54,661 nt of DNA from JAGNLA01 sp964472265. GTDB lineage: Bacteria; Caldisericota; Caldisericia; JAAYUI01. Below the pieces are notes generated by a model, which ran no database searches, was not told where the DNA came from, and saw only the letters and a list, made by a program, of their open reading frames with translations. Within the stretch, counting starts at the first letter, position 1. Each line of letters opens with the position of its first letter. Both the position numbers and the translations under genes were made by a program. Positions 1 through 7,871 of this stretch are shown here, piece after piece. The stretch is from the NCBI GenBank assembly GCA_964472265.1, contig CAYYJO010000005.1, forward strand, positions 1 through 54,661, written 5' to 3'.

Positions 1-55
1 GAACCACTGACCTCTTCCGTGTCAGGGAAGCGTTCTACCGCTGAACTAACCACCC
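1..55 (-). tRNA. tRNA-Val (anticodon GAC), 3' end cut off by the window edge
   Basis: Read on the minus strand, the sequence starts with acceptor strand GGGTGGT, then a D arm (GTTC / GAAC around an AGCGGTA loop). The anticodon stem is CTTCC/GGAAG with loop CTGACAC, which gives anticodon GAC (valine). A variable loop and the start of the T arm (AGTGG, then TTC) follow before the window ends, so the T-loop remainder and the 3' acceptor strand lie outside. The fold is canonical in every part that is visible. Confidence 0.93.
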
Positions 56-70
56 ACAGTGGCTTGGAGT

Positions 71-98
71 ATTATCCCTGAACTGACGGTGATGTCAA
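71..98 (-). promoter_or_regulatory. Promoter of tRNA-Val
   Basis: On the minus strand TTGACA (98-93) is followed after 16 nt by GATAAT (76-71), placing the transcription start about 7-10 nt upstream of the mature tRNA 5' end at 55. The match to sigma-70-type consensus is strong. The rest of 56-269 shows no gene or repeat that I can see. Confidence 0.6.
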
Positions 99-269
99 GG
101 AAAATATAAAAAGATTGTCCTCCATTCAAAGAAACATCCAAGTAATGCCGGTTCCGGACACAGCCGATTCTTCACGAACCATTTTCCATTAAAATTGCCA
201 ACTACGATTGAGAGTAGGTGTTGGGAAAAACGATCGTCAGCACTATGTTTTTATTAATTTTAGCAGAAT

Positions 270-298
270 TTGAACCGAAAACCTTTTTGGGGTATATT
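270..298 (+). promoter_or_regulatory. Promoter of the large propeller/stalk gene
   Basis: TTGAAC (270-275), a 17-nt spacer, then TATATT (293-298). The transcription start would fall near 305, just ahead of the ribosome-binding site AGAGGTGA (307-314), giving a short leader of about 14 nt before the ATG at 319. Confidence 0.6.
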
Positions 299-318
299 TC
301 AACCAAAGAGGTGATACT

Positions 319-3312
319 ATGCGAAATATTGTAATTGCCCTCACGCTGGTTTTGTCCATGCTGGCAATCCCAACCGGAAAGGCGGAAGAACCGAAAACTC
401 CGGATTGGACTCACATTCACGGGGATGCCTATCACACGGCATACTCGCAGGTGGAGCTTGCTCCACCGCTTAAACTCCTTTGGAAAAAATCGTTTGATTC
501 CTCATCACACGCAAACGTTGTGGGATGCTGGAACGGTGAAGTCCCACTGATCTTCTCGGGCGACACCAACGGCTACCTTTTGTGCATGAAGCCCGACACA
601 GGCGAACTGGTCTGGCGATACAAGGCTGGAAGTGGACAAATTCTCAATTCTCCAGTCATTTTCACGTCCAAATCAGGCGCAAAAAGGATCATCACCGTTT
701 CTTCAAATGGTATGAGGGATGGAAGCAGTGCCATCGAAGCCCACTGTGTGGACATGGAAGGCAAGCAGGTCTGGATGATGACGCTTATAGGGTCGTTCTG
801 CGAGTCATCACCAACAGTTCAGGACGGCTATCTCTACATCGCAACCGGATTGATGTCTAACGGCTGGTCAAGCGGCGGAAATCTTTACAAGATGGATGTC
901 GAAGACGGCTCAAAGATTTGGGTTGCCAGGCTGCCAAACGCTCCAGCAACGGCATCTCCAACAAAAATTGACGACAAAGTCTACATCTTTTGCTCAAACC
1001 TTTCAATCGGGGATTTTGACGGCAGATGGCTTGGCGCTTACGTCAGAGGAGCAGTCCTGTCAATTGTCGACGACAAAACAGGCCAAACCACAGGCAAGAT
1101 GGACTGGGGCAACATGAGGATGGACATCCTCAGCGTTTATGACGGAAAAGACCTTATCATTTCGGGTCAGACAGTCGCAGTTTACACAGAAAGATGGGTT
1201 GACCCAAGAGACCCGACCAAAGTTTACATCATCGAAAAGGAAGTGCCAAAAAGCCTGGTTTCAAGAGTTGACCCCGACTCACTCGACCCCGACTGGCGAA
1301 CCTACCCCTACACCTACCAGGATGGCGAAATTTACGCCCACACTCCCATTGTCTCCGGCGACTGGATCATAACCGGCGCCGATGGCGGAATGATCTACGC
1401 TTACAACCAGCGCGACGCCACAAAGAATTGGTCACGAAAACTGGCAATCGGCGTAAGGCTTTGCATGGCTGCTTCAGAAAACTACATCTACCTCAACGAG
1501 GGTGACACGCCACCGAACTGCTGCCCTGACAGGAAGGCGAAGTTCAAAGTGATCGACATTGAAACCGGCAGAGTCCTGTGGGACTATCTGCTGGACAAGA
1601 CCGGCCTTGGCGCTGTCACTGTTTTTGACAAGTACGTCTACACCTTCGACAGGGAATCGGTTTTCTGCTTCACAAGGGGAGAACCGCCACTTTTAATGGT
1701 CGACCCAAAAGAGATCGATCTTGGCGAAATTCCACAAGGCAAAGTCGAAAAAACATCGTTCAAGGTTTGGAACGGCGGAGCCGGCACCCTCTCTGGAGTA
1801 ATCAAGTTCAACGCCCCATACATGACCCTTTCTTCGAACCAGTTCATGGTCGACAACAAGCCAAAAGACTTCATCTGCACCATCGACACAAAATCACTTG
1901 AGATCGGCAAGGTTTACAACATCCCAATCGACGTTACCGCAACCGATGGCGAAAAAGACATGGTCATCATCACCTTTACGGTAACAGGTCTGCCAAAACT
2001 CCAGGTGAAACCAAAGAACATCGATTATGGTACCGTTGAAAAAGGAACCTACTCTGAATCGGAAATCTACATCGACAACATCGGTGAGGGCACCCTCCGT
2101 GGCACAATCAGATCCGATTCAAGCTGGCTGAGCCTGGAGTATTCTACCTGGGAAGGCAACCACAAAAAGCTTGTGGTCACAGCAGACACAACAATGCTTG
2201 ACTACAACAAGGTTTACAAGGCCAACGTCTTCTTTGAAAGCAACGGAGGATATGAAAAGGTTGAAGTGGTCATCAGCATCAAGCAGAAAGGCCCAAGGCT
2301 GATCGTCACACCGACTGAATTCAACTTCCTTGATCAGAACTGGGACAGCACCGTCGAGGGCGTATTCGGCATCACAAACGGTGGGATTCTCACGCTTGAA
2401 GGCACCATCGAACCGGCAAAGTCTTGGATCATCCTTTCATCATCTGACTTCAGCCTTACAACCGAACCAAAAGAAATAAAGTTCAGGATTGATCTCAAGG
2501 AGCTTGGTGAAAACACGGAATATCAAACATATATCCTTGTCAAATCCAATGCCGGTTTCAGAAAAATTGACATCAAGATCACCATTAAACCAAGACCGCC
2601 ACAGTTGAAAGTCGACCCACCCACAATATTCTTTAATGACGCAGCACCCAATGACATCATCCCAAGCAGCTTCACGATCACAAACATCGGTTCAGGGATA
2701 CTCTCTGGAACAGTCAAAGTTGCTCCTGGCGCTCCATGGCTGGATGTAAAAGTCAGCTCGTTCGACATTTCCAAAACACCGCTGACCGTTCCTGTGGTTC
2801 TCGACACCACCGGCATGCAGAAAGGCTCAAGCTATACAGCCAAGATAATCGTTGAAAGCAACGGAGGCTCAGATGAAATCGGTGTTCTTGTGACGCTGAA
2901 GATTCCGGTTCGCCACAAAATTGAGCTCTGGATTGGGTCTTATGATGCAAGGGTTGACGGCAAGGCTGAAAAACTTGACTGGCCACCGTACATCAAAGGC
3001 GGCGCAACCATGGTTCCGGCAAGATTTGTTGCAACAGCCCTAGATTGTATCGTCGACTTCTACCCAAAACACAAGGCTGTCGAGGAAGTGTTCATCAGCA
3101 AGGGTTCCACCCAGATAACGCTCTACATCGGCAAGAAAATGGCTCTCGTGACTGATCCGACCGGTTCAAAGGAGATTGCGCTTGACTATCCACCGGAAAT
3201 CAAGAACGGCAGAACCTTTGTCCCGATCAGATTCATCTCGGAGCTCTTCGGTGCAGACATCAACTGGGACAAGGACACCCAGAAAGTGACCATCACCTAT
3301 CAGGAAGACTGA
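319..3312 (+). CDS. Secreted PQQ-type beta-propeller protein with four Ig-like repeats and a C-terminal stalk (Cu amine oxidase N-like) pair
   Basis: This 997-residue protein begins with a Sec signal peptide (residues 1 to about 22, cleavage after GKA). Residues ~30-450 are propeller blades with recurring 'GxVYW/IWxY..' strands of the PQQ/BamB type. Four tandem repeats of about 97 residues follow (about 455-862), each opening with 'L.V.P..I.f' and containing 'G.GTLSGxI', an ASH/BACON-like Ig fold. Residues ~867-997 hold two copper-amine-oxidase-N ('stalk') repeats with 'PPYIKGGATMVPARF' and 'PPEIKNGRTFVPIRF'. An extracellular or surface-attached role is likely; ligand and partner are unknown. 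The start is set by AGAGGTGA five bases upstream. It has its own promoter and a strong terminator, so it is monocistronic. It shares architecture with the tandem genes at 37739 and 40238. Confidence 0.85.
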   Translation: MRNIVIALTLVLSMLAIPTGKAEEPKTPDWTHIHGDAYHTAYSQVELAPPLKLLWKKSFDSSSHANVVGCWNGEVPLIFSGDTNGYLLCMKPDTGELVWRYKAGSGQILNSPVIFTSKSGAKRIITVSSNGMRDGSSAIEAHCVDMEGKQVWMMTLIGSFCESSPTVQDGYLYIATGLMSNGWSSGGNLYKMDVEDGSKIWVARLPNAPATASPTKIDDKVYIFCSNLSIGDFDGRWLGAYVRGAVLSIVDDKTGQTTGKMDWGNMRMDILSVYDGKDLIISGQTVAVYTERWVDPRDPTKVYIIEKEVPKSLVSRVDPDSLDPDWRTYPYTYQDGEIYAHTPIVSGDWIITGADGGMIYAYNQRDATKNWSRKLAIGVRLCMAASENYIYLNEGDTPPNCCPDRKAKFKVIDIETGRVLWDYLLDKTGLGAVTVFDKYVYTFDRESVFCFTRGEPPLLMVDPKEIDLGEIPQGKVEKTSFKVWNGGAGTLSGVIKFNAPYMTLSSNQFMVDNKPKDFICTIDTKSLEIGKVYNIPIDVTATDGEKDMVIITFTVTGLPKLQVKPKNIDYGTVEKGTYSESEIYIDNIGEGTLRGTIRSDSSWLSLEYSTWEGNHKKLVVTADTTMLDYNKVYKANVFFESNGGYEKVEVVISIKQKGPRLIVTPTEFNFLDQNWDSTVEGVFGITNGGILTLEGTIEPAKSWIILSSSDFSLTTEPKEIKFRIDLKELGENTEYQTYILVKSNAGFRKIDIKITIKPRPPQLKVDPPTIFFNDAAPNDIIPSSFTITNIGSGILSGTVKVAPGAPWLDVKVSSFDISKTPLTVPVVLDTTGMQKGSSYTAKIIVESNGGSDEIGVLVTLKIPVRHKIELWIGSYDARVDGKAEKLDWPPYIKGGATMVPARFVATALDCIVDFYPKHKAVEEVFISKGSTQITLYIGKKMALVTDPTGSKEIALDYPPEIKNGRTFVPIRFISELFGADINWDKDTQKVTITYQED

Positions 3313-3335
3313 CAAATCCAGGCAAACTCCACCAA

Positions 3336-3366
3336 CCCCCTGTCTTTTGGCAGGGGGTTTCTTGTT
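3336..3366 (+). terminator. Rho-independent terminator after the propeller/stalk gene
   Basis: Perfect stem CCCCCTG (3336-3342) / CAGGGGG (3351-3357) around an 8-nt loop, followed by TTTCTTGTT. It lies 23 nt after the stop codon. Confidence 0.85.
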
Positions 3367-3423
3367 GCACAAGAGGAATTTTTTCGTAGAATCTAATTCG
3401 TAAGCAGCATACAAGGAGGAATT

Positions 3424-3969
3424 ATGAAAAAGATAATCATATTGGCTTTATGCATGTTTGTTTGCCTGGCAGCGGTTGCCTGTGGCGAAGTCAAGGAAGA
3501 GCCGAAAACAAACAATGAAGTGACGCAAACCACGGAATCAGCTGGTGGCACAGCATTCGACCAGAAGTATGTCAGCGGTGAAACCTTCGATGGCTGGACA
3601 TTCAATCCAGACCCAAAGAATGACATCTTCGCATCCATCGTCTCACCGATGGCCAACAAGTACATCATGATGAAGTTCGAGTGGCAGAACACCACCGATC
3701 CGAAAACTCAGACTGAAAAATTCGTCAAGGACTACGCAGAGATGAAGCCGACGCCACCGGAACAGGTCAAATACGGCGAAAACAATTACTGGAAAACGGT
3801 TTATGAGAACGGTGGCTACGTCAATCATCAGCTCATAACACAAAAGGGCGACATCCTCGTCACAGTCACACTCCAGGGTGACGGCGTCGAAAATGATCCA
3901 GTCGTCCCAAAAATACTCGAAACTCTCAAGTTCAAAGACGTCAAGCTCGAAGACCTCTCAAAACCATGA
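3424..3969 (+). CDS. Lipoprotein of unknown function
   Basis: The 181-residue product starts with a lipoprotein signal peptide (MKKII..., lipobox AVAC with Cys20). A short polar linker is followed by a soluble domain containing 'MANKYIMMKFEW' and a C-terminal 'ILETLKFKD', which resembles the PsbP/PsaE-like or DcrB-type fold often found in small lipoproteins; that is only an impression. The start is fixed by AAGGAGGAATT-ATG. A candidate promoter (TTGCAC, 16 nt, TAGAAT) lies between the upstream terminator and the start. It is flanked by terminators, so it is monocistronic. Confidence 0.8.
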   Translation: MKKIIILALCMFVCLAAVACGEVKEEPKTNNEVTQTTESAGGTAFDQKYVSGETFDGWTFNPDPKNDIFASIVSPMANKYIMMKFEWQNTTDPKTQTEKFVKDYAEMKPTPPEQVKYGENNYWKTVYENGGYVNHQLITQKGDILVTVTLQGDGVENDPVVPKILETLKFKDVKLEDLSKP

Positions 3970-3990
3970 TCTAAACTCATTTTCTTCAAA

Positions 3991-4016
3991 CCCCCGGTGA
4001 AATCGCCGGGGGTTTT
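3991..4016 (+). terminator. Rho-independent terminator after the lipoprotein
   Basis: Stem CCCCCGG (3991-3997) / CCGGGGG (4006-4012) followed by TTTT, 22 nt after the stop of the lipoprotein gene. Confidence 0.85.
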
Positions 4017-4058
4017 GTCATTGACAGAAGGGTTATTATCGTAAGTGGAGGTGCTTGC

Positions 4059-4205
4059 ATGTCAAAAAACTGGACTCCAGGCGACAAGGAAAAGCTGAAA
4101 AAGCTCACCAAAGAGGGTGTAAAGCCAGAGGAAATTGCCCTTAGGCTCAAGGCAACAACTGCCGAAGTTGTGGCAAAGCTCAAAGAGATGGGGCTGACGA
4201 AATAG
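4059..4205 (+). CDS. 48-residue helix-turn-helix protein, GcrA/Myb-like
   Basis: A short reading frame, ATG at 4059 and TAG at 4203-4205, preceded by a clear ribosome-binding site (GTGGAGGTG, about 8 nt upstream). The product begins MSKNWTPGD, and its pattern 'WT..D...LKKL..EGVKPEEIA.RL....AEVVAKLKEMGL' matches a compact three-helix HTH of the kind seen at the N-terminus of GcrA and in Myb/SANT-like repeats: tryptophan near the start, 'EIA' in the second helix and a final 'GL'. Nearly the whole protein is this single domain. It sits 14 nt upstream of the methyltransferase gene and probably shares its transcript. DNA binding is inferred from the pattern only. Confidence 0.7.
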   Translation: MSKNWTPGDKEKLKKLTKEGVKPEEIALRLKATTAEVVAKLKEMGLTK

Positions 4206-4219
4206 AAACGACCAAGCGA

Positions 4220-4864
4220 GTGCTGGAGATTGAAGGTCTGGACGACAACAGTCTGGCAGACACTTTTGCGAAGGTTTCCGGTTGGCCCCAGTTCAAGCTG
4301 TTCAGACGGCAGGCTCTGCTTGCCCTTAAAGGCGAGAATCCGTCAGGGTCACTGCTTGACGTTGGTTGCGGTGGTGGATGGTTTCTGAAAGACGTTCACC
4401 GGGCTTTGCCAAAAATTACCCTGACCGGCTGCGACCTTTCTGAGCGAATGCTTCAAAACGCCGAACGAAACCTCAAAGGCCAAGCAAAAATCTACATCGG
4501 CGACGCACAGAACCTTCCGTTTGAGAGTGGCACTTTCGATGTTGTCACCTCAACTCTTGCATTCCACCATTTTCCGGAACCACTCAAAGCCCTGTCTGAG
4601 TTCTATAGAATCCTGAAGCCTTCCGGGTTGATGGTGGTTTCAGACTTCAGAAGGGATTGTGCCAGCTGGTTCTACAATCTCCTAAGGTTCATTGGAAAAT
4701 ACGTTCTTCCAAGAAAATTCAGAGAGGTTAATGAACCGTTGGGTTCGATCATGGCTGCATTCACGCTTGACGAATACAACGAACTGATGAAGCAAACGCC
4801 GTTTCACCGGTGGCAAATCATTAACAATAAGTATCAGGCAACGCTTGTCGGCAGAAAATCCTAG
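4220..4864 (+). CDS. Class I SAM-dependent methyltransferase (Methyltransf_11 type)
   Basis: The 214-residue product carries the class I Rossmann motifs: motif I 'LLDVGCGGGW' (residues 45-54), an acidic residue at the end of strand 2 (D72), 'GDAQNLPF' (94-101) and 'FDVVTSTLAFHHF' (106-118), followed by 'RILKPSGLMVVSDFRR'. This arrangement is typical of UbiE/Methyltransf_11 small-molecule methyltransferases; the substrate is not evident. The start is a GTG with no strong ribosome-binding site, so translation may be coupled to the small HTH gene just upstream. Its TAG stop overlaps the stop of the convergent gene at 4861 in a shared CTAG. Confidence 0.85.
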   Translation: MLEIEGLDDNSLADTFAKVSGWPQFKLFRRQALLALKGENPSGSLLDVGCGGGWFLKDVHRALPKITLTGCDLSERMLQNAERNLKGQAKIYIGDAQNLPFESGTFDVVTSTLAFHHFPEPLKALSEFYRILKPSGLMVVSDFRRDCASWFYNLLRFIGKYVLPRKFREVNEPLGSIMAAFTLDEYNELMKQTPFHRWQIINNKYQATLVGRKS

Positions 4865-5781
4865 TTGCCGGTTTCCTGGTCTGGCAGGCCAAACAGCGGA
4901 TTAAGCGTTATCGGTTTCCATCCATCCTCAAAAACCATGAGCACCATGTTCAGGCCACGCTTGTAGTCGTCGATTATCATTTTTGTTTGTTCTGTCTGAT
5001 CCTTGATCTGTGAGGCCTTGTCGAACTTGAAGACGATATCCAGATACACGCCCCAGGGATAGGTTGTGCCAGCAAAATTTGGCTGGAATACGACTCGTCC
5101 GGCAACTGGTGTCGGCTTGCAAAGCTTGACCAACTCGGGAAGCTGGCTTGCGTTTTTGTCCCAGTCGTCCTTTATGTCCTGGGGTGCAAAACCGGTTCGC
5201 ATTGCATTTGGCGTATAGTCGTAGATTTTCAGGAAATCGCCTTTTGAGATGATCTGGATGTATTCCTCGTAAGCCTTTGTGGCCATATCGATCTCAAGTA
5301 GTTCAGGTCCAAAGACCGGCAGGAATTTCCAGTGCCCTTCAATTAGGACACCGACGGTTGTAAAGGTTTTGCCCTTTAGAATGGCTGCGTAAACCTTTTC
5401 CTCAGGTGTGAGATTTTCAGCAGACGGCTCAACCATGAACGAGAACATCCAGGCGCTGTCGTAGGTTTTGCCGTACATGCCCCATTCTTTCTGTTTGGTG
5501 CATTCTGTAAACTTCACCGTCGATCTGGCAAGCAATGTGCCAAATTCAGGATGGAGCGATCTCAGTTTTACGTAGAGGTTTGGATCAAAATTTTGCCAGA
5601 GAGCCTTGTCTTCATAGGTTTGGGCATCACCGAGGTTGCCCATGGCAACAGATTTCAGATAGTTGGTATAAACCTTGCAAATATCAGCTCTCTCGTCGGT
5701 AAAAGGCATCTCGGTTTTCATGTTCAAAACCGTGCACGAGGTCAACACGAGCACCATAAAGGCCAAAACAATCTTTTTCAT
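4861..5781 (-). CDS. Lipoprotein of unknown function
   Basis: 306 residues starting with a lipoprotein signal (MKKIVLAFMVLVLTSC, lipobox LTSC, Cys16). After the signal there appear to be two related segments, one near 'ICKVYTNYLKSVAMGNLGDAQTYED' and one near 'EEYIQIISKGDFLKIYDYT'. Both look like NTF2/Ntr-fold openings, as seen in DUF4878-type lipoproteins, but I cannot confirm that. The start overlaps the previous stop by ATGA (5778-5781), so it is the last gene of the operon that begins at 11596. Confidence 0.8.
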   Translation of the reverse strand: MKKIVLAFMVLVLTSCTVLNMKTEMPFTDERADICKVYTNYLKSVAMGNLGDAQTYEDKALWQNFDPNLYVKLRSLHPEFGTLLARSTVKFTECTKQKEWGMYGKTYDSAWMFSFMVEPSAENLTPEEKVYAAILKGKTFTTVGVLIEGHWKFLPVFGPELLEIDMATKAYEEYIQIISKGDFLKIYDYTPNAMRTGFAPQDIKDDWDKNASQLPELVKLCKPTPVAGRVVFQPNFAGTTYPWGVYLDIVFKFDKASQIKDQTEQTKMIIDDYKRGLNMVLMVFEDGWKPITLNPLFGLPDQETGN

Positions 5782-6230
5782 TTGACTTCCCTTATTTCGC
5801 TTTGAATGATTTCATATTTGCCGTCAAACTCTGCAAGGTAGCTCAACTGCCTGAGGGCTTTGGGCTGTCCTGCAACAAGGTCTGATTTCAGGACAGCTGG
5901 TGGAGGAACCATCACGGCCACATCGACCTCAACAACATCTTTGAAGATTGTTCCTGAAAAAACCCATGTTTTGTAAGATTTTGAACCCAGGATTGTGAAT
6001 TTGGTCTGGGCAAAATTTGTGCCCATTTTTCTAAGATGTGAGTTTATTACGGCCTCAACATCATCAGATTTGAAAACCGCCTTGCTCCAGAATTCTGCCG
6101 CTGCCTTCCCGTCAGAAACAAGCGCTGCGTTGTATTTTTCGATTACCGCCACTGAATTTTTGATGCCTGAGGCAGCGCACGATGTCAACAGCAGGCAAAG
6201 GCAAAAGAACAGGCTAGATATCCTCTTCAT
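5778..6230 (-). CDS. Small lipoprotein, possible NTF2-like fold
   Basis: 150 residues with signal peptide and lipobox LTSC (Cys18), then 'AVIEKYNAALVSDGKAAAEFWSKAVFKSDDVEAVI'. This length and pattern resemble an NTF2-like/DUF4878 domain similar to the halves of its downstream neighbour, so the two may be related. Its start lies 17 nt inside the 3' end of the symporter gene and its stop overlaps the next start by ATGA, showing translational coupling. The function is unknown; a membrane-anchored partner of the symporter is a guess from the overlap. Confidence 0.78.
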   Translation of the reverse strand: MKRISSLFFCLCLLLTSCAASGIKNSVAVIEKYNAALVSDGKAAAEFWSKAVFKSDDVEAVINSHLRKMGTNFAQTKFTILGSKSYKTWVFSGTIFKDVVEVDVAVMVPPPAVLKSDLVAGQPKALRQLSYLAEFDGKYEIIQSEIREVK

Positions 6231-7776
6231 TGGTCTTCCTTGTGAAAAGTGTTGTGAAAATGAGCGTTATTGTCGACAGAGGGACGGCAATGAAGGACGG
6301 GTCAAGCTTTGAAAGCCAGGTGCCTTCAGCAAGACATGGTTGCCCTGCAATCATCTTGCAAATTCCAAGCCCTTCGGACTCCCTCTGGTGCACAAACACG
6401 AACAAAAGAATGATGGTTGCAAAACCGACAACCATTGATGCAATAACGGCAGCTCTGGTAGTGCGTTTCCAGAAAATTGCGCCAATTATTGCGGGAAGGA
6501 ATGTTGCTCCAGCTATGCCAAAAAAGATGGCTGTTGCAATCGGGATTATGTCTTTGGGGAGGGCTATGGCAACCATCACAACAAACACGAGCGAGATGAC
6601 GGCGCAGATGCGGATGAGTCCGACCGAACCGCCGTTTCTTTTTTTGAAGCTTTCGATGACGTCGTGACCAAGTGCTGTTGACATCGAGTGGGTCAAGGCG
6701 TTAACCGCAGAGATCGAAGCGGTCATGAGCGTAAACAGAAGCAGATATTCAAACCACGGGATGTCTAGCAGTTTGAGCGTGAACGGGATGACTTTGTCTG
6801 CGTTGTTTCCAACCGCCTCAAATGTTATTTTGCCCACTGTGTTCATGCTCACGATGTTTGAGAATGCACCGGTGATGATTCCAGCGCCATTTGCCACCAG
6901 AATGAAGATGGCTGAGAACCCGATTGCCCGTTTGATGTCCAGGTTAGATTTCAATGTCATGAACCTGACCGAAAGCTGTGGCTGAGCCAGAATGCCAAAC
7001 GCAACTCCACCAAGGATTGAAGTGACAAGCAACCACCAGAAATTGGAAAAAGTCTCAGGCATTTTCGTGAAGCTGACAACGCCGTTTTGAATCAGGTCAT
7101 TAGGGACAGGCATTGAAGAAAGCTTGTCGATTGCCGAGAATGCGCCAGCCTTTATGAACATTATCACGCCAAGGATTGCCATCCCACAGAATTTCAAAAT
7201 TCCCAGGGCTGCATCGGCGTAAATCATGCCCTTCAGACCACCAATAACAACGTACAAGGCGATGAAAACCGAGTATCCGGCGACTGCCCAGATGAACGGA
7301 ATACCAAGCGTCATCTCCATCAGCCTTGCCACACCGACCATTACAGCGCCAGCGTAGATTGGCATGAACAGGAAGGTCACGGAGCCGGCAAAAACCTGGA
7401 TGAATCTTGACTTAAACCGTCTTCCAAGCAATTCCGCCATCGTCTGTGCCTTGACCTGCAAACCCAGCTTTCTGATTCTGGGGCCGAAGACAAGGTAAGC
7501 CAGAAGAAGTCCTAGACCAAGGTTGATTGTCACAATCCAGAAAACGCCAAGCCCGAACTTTGACCCATTACCGCCAAAACCCATTATGGATGCCGAGGAG
7601 ATAAAAACCGACGAGTAGGAGATGGCCATCAGCCACGGAGGAACCTGTCTGCCAGCCACAAGGAAATCTTCTTCGCTCCTTGTTTTTTTGTAGCCAAGCC
7701 AGACAAGATAGAAGAGCAGCCCGAGGAAAGCAACGGCCATCGGAATAAACACCCAGAGGTTCAAAGTCTCATTCAT
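6214..7776 (-). CDS. Sodium:solute symporter (SSS family)
   Basis: The 520-residue product has about 13 hydrophobic segments and the SSS family signature: 'DFLVAGRQVPPWLMAISYSSVFISSASIMGFGG' early, 'GGLKGMIYADAALGILKF' in the middle, and 'ALTHSMSTALGHDV' in the helix 8 region, where family members bind sodium. It is of PanF/MctC-like size and should import an organic acid or similar solute with Na+; the substrate cannot be deduced. The start overlaps the stop of a 32-codon membrane microprotein by 8 nt. The 3' end overlaps the next lipoprotein by 17 nt. Confidence 0.9.
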   Translation of the reverse strand: MNETLNLWVFIPMAVAFLGLLFYLVWLGYKKTRSEEDFLVAGRQVPPWLMAISYSSVFISSASIMGFGGNGSKFGLGVFWIVTINLGLGLLLAYLVFGPRIRKLGLQVKAQTMAELLGRRFKSRFIQVFAGSVTFLFMPIYAGAVMVGVARLMEMTLGIPFIWAVAGYSVFIALYVVIGGLKGMIYADAALGILKFCGMAILGVIMFIKAGAFSAIDKLSSMPVPNDLIQNGVVSFTKMPETFSNFWWLLVTSILGGVAFGILAQPQLSVRFMTLKSNLDIKRAIGFSAIFILVANGAGIITGAFSNIVSMNTVGKITFEAVGNNADKVIPFTLKLLDIPWFEYLLLFTLMTASISAVNALTHSMSTALGHDVIESFKKRNGGSVGLIRICAVISLVFVVMVAIALPKDIIPIATAIFFGIAGATFLPAIIGAIFWKRTTRAAVIASMVVGFATIILLFVFVHQRESEGLGICKMIAGQPCLAEGTWLSKLDPSFIAVPLSTITLIFTTLFTRKTNEEDI

Positions 7777-7867
7777 TTTTGTTGTTCCAGTTCAGGATTG
7801 AATAGACAACTCCAAACAGGGAGAAGCACACCGCAAGGATCATAGCCAGGCTGATCCAGAAATCCAT
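7769..7867 (-). CDS. 32-residue symporter small accessory protein
   Basis: A reading frame shorter than usual calling limits: ATG at 7867, stop TGA at 7769-7771, with ribosome-binding site GAGGTGAGCTA inside the end of the TPR gene. The product reads MDFWISLAMILAVCFSLFGV... and ends VVYSILNWNNKNE: one membrane helix with a 'DxW' start and a '(V)(V)YxxxNW' end. That pattern matches the small accessory proteins annotated beside SSS symporters in many Firmicutes. It overlaps the symporter start by 8 nt, which fits stoichiometric co-translation. It probably sits beside the symporter in the membrane and affects its stability or transport. Confidence 0.8.
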   Translation of the reverse strand: MDFWISLAMILAVCFSLFGVVYSILNWNNKNE

Positions 7868-7871
7868 TAGC

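Noticed and set aside
4021..4049. TTGACA at 4021 as a promoter for the small HTH gene
   Set aside because: The nearest TATTAT is only 7 nt downstream, and nothing resembling a -10 occurs at 16-18 nt.
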